This document shows positions 11,898 through 15,001 of a stretch of DNA of 15,001 bases, piece by piece. The stretch lies in NCBI GenBank assembly GCA_900088475.1, contig FLMG01001594.1, positions 1-15,001 of the forward strand, read 5' to 3'. A program made the translations under genes and the position numbers. Source of the DNA: Hyphochytrium catenoides. Its lineage: Eukaryota > Sar > Hyphochytriomycetes > Hyphochytriales > Hyphochytriaceae. Every line of letters begins with the position of its first letter. Position 1 is the first letter of the stretch. The notes below the pieces were generated by a model. It was not told the DNA's origin, made no database searches, and saw only the letters and a list, made by a program, of their open reading frames with translations.

Positions 11898-13250
11898 GCT
11901 ATCTATTATTGATGAATTATCCACTGAATCCATGATTTATGGCCCATGTCAGCGGAGCGACTGTCCACCACCGCCGACAAAGGAGGAAGAAAACAGAACT
12001 AATTAACCCCTTTATAAAAATAAAGCCATGATGAAAAACCAGTATGTAGATGATAGTAGTATAGTTTTGGCTTCTTGCTGTATTTTATTACCACGGACGT
12101 GACTGATGATGAGTCTTACGAGTTTTTCCGAATCCTCTTCCTCTGTTATTATCTTCTGGGTGCGTTGAAGCGCAATAAGGAATAGACGTAGCACATGAAA
12201 TTTTACTGTTGTTAGTTGATGATGATCTTTCTGCACCAAAGACAAAAGCTGTACATGCTTTCATTGTTACTGCTTCTTATTGTTGCAGACGAAATACCAG
12301 CTGCTTCTGTCCGTCGTCCTAGTGAAATATGAGTGATGAAGAAAATACGATAACAGGTTTTAGTCTGTTTCCTCCCTAGTGATGACAATTCAGCAGCTTG
12401 ATTGGAAGAGGAGACTTATTAAATCCCCTCGTAGTGCAAGCCCCACTTCTTTGATAAATTAAGCTAGGCCCCTGCTTGGCGGTGGTAGCTATCTTCTTCT
12501 CATAGGATCTCTTCTCGTTCTTTGCTCTCTCTTGATCGTTGTTGCTTTTCTTCAGTGCGATGATCTATTTTGTTGTTAGGTAGACAACAACATCATCCTT
12601 TCTCTTGAAGAAAAGACTACCCGCATTTGTTAGGGCCGGCAAAACTGTTATTATTCATACAAAAAAAATGGAGATATATGTGGCCACCCCTCAGCTTCGT
12701 CCGCAAAATACGGCTTCGTAAGTTAGAGCAAAACTTCTAGGAACTAGTTATTATAGTAGAAAAGCGTTAGTTGATGTGTGGAGGTAATGAATGTCTCTTT
12801 CTTCTTGATGATGGGATCACTCTTAACCTGTTGACCGCCCGGACCAATAGGATCAAGGCTGCTGCTTCTCTGGTAGAGGAGAGTTTTTATTCGTTAGTTT
12901 ATTTGCTCACGACAACCACAAAAGCTTTCTCGTATTGTTGTCGTCGTCAAGAAAGCAGTGTGGAGTGACCATATATATACTTTGAGCCTCATGGTTGGCA
13001 GCCCCATAACGATGGTCGTCGCCATTTACTGGAGGCACTATTTATTAAAGAGTATCCTGCTGAAAGCTGGCGACTGACGTAAGCGGTCATTGTGCGCAGT
13101 AGGAGGTAGACATATCCCTCCTGCTGCCGGAGGATGAGCTGGGGCAGCGGTCGGTGGAGTAGTCTTCTGGCTCCTGCTGGGGTAGGGTTGTTAGGCTTAT
13201 CTAACCCTAAACAATTACAATGATGCTTAGGAGGAGGACAGCCCAAACTT

Positions 13251-13262
13251 GATGATGATGAT
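13251..13262. repeat. (GAT)4 trinucleotide repeat
   Basis: Four GAT units. Read on the minus strand they contribute to the serine run of a spurious open frame at 13285-12989. Confidence 0.85.
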
Positions 13263-14680
13263 ACTCCTCGACGTTTAAAAGCCAAGCAGCAGCCACAACA
13301 ACTGTTAATGATAAAGTGATGGTCCAGCAGCCCGCCGCCAGCAACAGCCAGAAACCGTGGGTGGTAATATCACACCTCTCTTTACATAAGACCTCAAACC
13401 CAACACGACCGTCTCATTCAACCCGCCTCCCACTGCTTCATAACTCTTTGCTTGGCTGAAAGCACACAGAGACGCTTTGTACGGTTATTGCTGCCTATAC
13501 AATGTATGTGTTGTAGCTGAACTTTATAAACAATGGCAGCGGCAGCGTATGATTGATGACTGACGACGGGCGAGTCTGTACTTATTACGCATTCGGCACC
13601 CGGAAAACACCCTATGAATAACTTACAGATGTCTTATGACTGTTGATGAGGAAGGCTGAAGCAAACCCGCGACGCTTCGCGTCCAGCTCCATCCAGCTCC
13701 CCATCCAGCAGGTACGACTTTGTGGTTGTACAAGTTCAGCTACTTGGGCATGTGTAAACGCTCCTTCTATACACTGCTACTTATACAGCTGTACTCTTCC
13801 TTGTACTTGTGCACTCTTTGAATAAGACTAACAGCGGAACTACTGCAGCAAAAATGAGCAGAGAAAGAACCAAAAGACGGAGTGTACTGAAAAAACGACG
13901 AAAGGCCGTGCCAGAAGCCTAGCTCTACCTGCACTAGGACAGGAAATGACCCCTGATAGAGAGCAGCGCACCAGCCAGTGCAACACCGTTGTCCGTTTGC
14001 TGTAGTAGTTGTAACCTAAACTTGGTAAGAGGAGATTGTCCACTATTATTACTCCGTCGTGATGCCCGGAACGGGGAGAAACTTGAGGGGATAGCCCAAG
14101 GATCAAGCATTATTATTTGGCGTACTGCTCCCGTGATTACCGTCGTTCGCTAAGGATACAACTGCTCTCCGAGTACCGTTTCATCTAACCGTCACTTCCC
14201 TACAGGACTTTAGCAAGGAAAAGAAGGAAGAGGCTGAAAGGGCAAAAGGCAGCGGCAGGCAGGCCCGCCTGTCAGAGTGACATAAAGAGACGGGACTGCC
14301 TGCTCTGTGGCCCTTCCTCTTTCTCTCGCTATCTCCTACTCTGTCTCTCACTCCTGCTTGCATTCTGCTAACCTCTCACCTCCCTGCGAGGCCCGTGTCA
14401 CACACACATCCACACGTACTTTCCCTTAGTAGTAGGCCATTTTACTCCTTTTGCTCTGTTCCCCGTCGACTGCTGTGTTTTTAGCCCTAGTAAGCAAGTC
14501 GCAACTCCCTAACGCTTAGCAAGTGGCGCAGCTGCCCAAGCAGATTGAGGGACAAAAAGCCACACGGCGCCGCGATAAACTCAGCACAATTCTGATCGTG
14601 CACTTCTGGATATCCTATGGCATTACGCCGCGCAGGCGGAGCGTTTACATGTAAGCAATATCAACCTTCTGTAGAGACAC

Positions 14681-14688
14681 ATAAAAGG
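14681..14688 (+). promoter_or_regulatory. TATA-like box before the edge gene
   Basis: ATAAAAGG lies about 70 bases upstream of the ATG at 14759, a reasonable distance for a TATA-type element with a short 5' UTR. Supported only by motif and position. Confidence 0.3.
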
Positions 14689-14758
14689 CTGGTCTCACGC
14701 CTAAAGATGGACTGATTGATGCAAACATTGTATAATCAATACCCTTCTACCGAAAAAG

Positions 14759-15001
14759 ATGCCCAATCACACAGCCTTGAGATGGCTCTGCCAATCCATA
14801 TTGCTGTTGTGTTGGAGCAAAACACTCTTCGCGGTCTCCTCAACACCGTACCTCATCCAGCCTGACCTGTCCACCTGGACGCCGATATCATGGTGCAACG
14901 GAACGAGCCCGGTCTATCTCTACCCTCTTGATCTGATAGAGCTACTAGCGGATGATATCCAGAGGATTGCTGTTCAGAGCCGACAAGATGAAGATTTTTG
15001 G
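14759..15001 (+). CDS. 5' part of an unknown secreted or membrane protein
   Basis: An open frame of 81 codons starts at ATG 14759 (context aaaaagATGcc) and runs off the window edge. An in-frame TGA lies a short way upstream, so this is the first ATG of its frame. Residues 7-28 look like a signal peptide or signal anchor: hydrophobic, with ILLLCW in the core and small residues (AVSS) after it. The following part has an N-glycosylation sequon (N47-G-T) and a helical acidic stretch (LDLIELLADDIQRIAV) ending at DEDFW. I do not recognise the family. It is divergently oriented to the PP2A gene. Possible early donors inside it (gtacct, gtctat) mean that only part may be exon. The opposite strand also has an open frame of about 50 codons here, so the call is tentative. 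Confidence 0.4.
   Translation, partial: MPNHTALRWLCQSILLLCWSKTLFAVSSTPYLIQPDLSTWTPISWCNGTSPVYLYPLDLIELLADDIQRIAVQSRQDEDFW

Larger units (their letters stand above)
11070..14680. other. Long stretch without a recognisable gene
   Basis: About 3.6 kb upstream of the PP2A gene. The first few hundred bases should hold the PP2A promoter and 5' UTR; an acceptor-like aacagtgcag lies directly before the ATG, so a 5' UTR intron is possible. The rest has short trinucleotide repeats and a pyrimidine-rich plus-strand patch around 14315-14400. Open frames at 12245-12012 (minus), 11483-11620 (plus), 12771-12968 (plus) and 13285-12989 (minus) are short, partly repetitive, and match no family I recognise. 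A non-coding RNA or a highly divergent gene cannot be excluded. Confidence 0.5.

Noticed and set aside
12012-12245. 77-codon minus-strand open frame with helical, charged sequence
   Set aside because: It starts at TTG, shows no family resemblance, and no splice partner is visible. It could be an exon but cannot be supported.
13200-13212. Telomere-like ctaaccctaaac
   Set aside because: A single CCCTAAA unit, not an array.

Overview
This is eukaryotic nuclear DNA from an intron-dense genome. Two protein-coding genes on the minus strand can be rebuilt exon by exon. They have short introns (about 60 to 460 bp) with mostly GT-AG ends, and the introns are often C+T-rich on the sense strand. The standard code fits. 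The lineage cannot be fixed from the sequence. A compact algal or other protist genome fits, and a CCDC57-type centriolar protein implies an organism that builds centrioles or cilia at some stage.

Layout. Positions 1-600 hold weak signs of a possible convergent plus-strand gene end and a (CT)n microsatellite. About 595/902 to 8029 (minus) is a 25-exon gene for a long coiled-coil protein of the CCDC57 family. Its first 24 exons join in phase to give 842 codons; the terminal exon's reading frame is unresolved. Positions 8030-8962 are the spacer between the two genes, with the likely 3' UTR of the upstream gene. Positions 8963-11069 (minus) are an 8-exon gene for a complete 313-residue PP2A catalytic subunit, including one GC-AG intron. 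Positions 11070-14680 are about 3.6 kb with no supportable gene, containing small trinucleotide repeats. Positions 14759-15001 (plus) are the possible first exon of a secreted or membrane protein, preceded by a TATA-like element and cut by the window edge.

The CCDC57-like and PP2A genes lie head to tail on the same strand. Nothing shows that they are co-regulated. One is a structural or regulatory centrosome protein and the other a general Ser/Thr phosphatase. I found no CRISPR array, mobile element, RNA gene or recognisable new multi-gene system. The interesting points are gene-structure details: the GC-AG intron, an in-frame retainable intron, the ambiguous C-terminus and the unknown edge gene.
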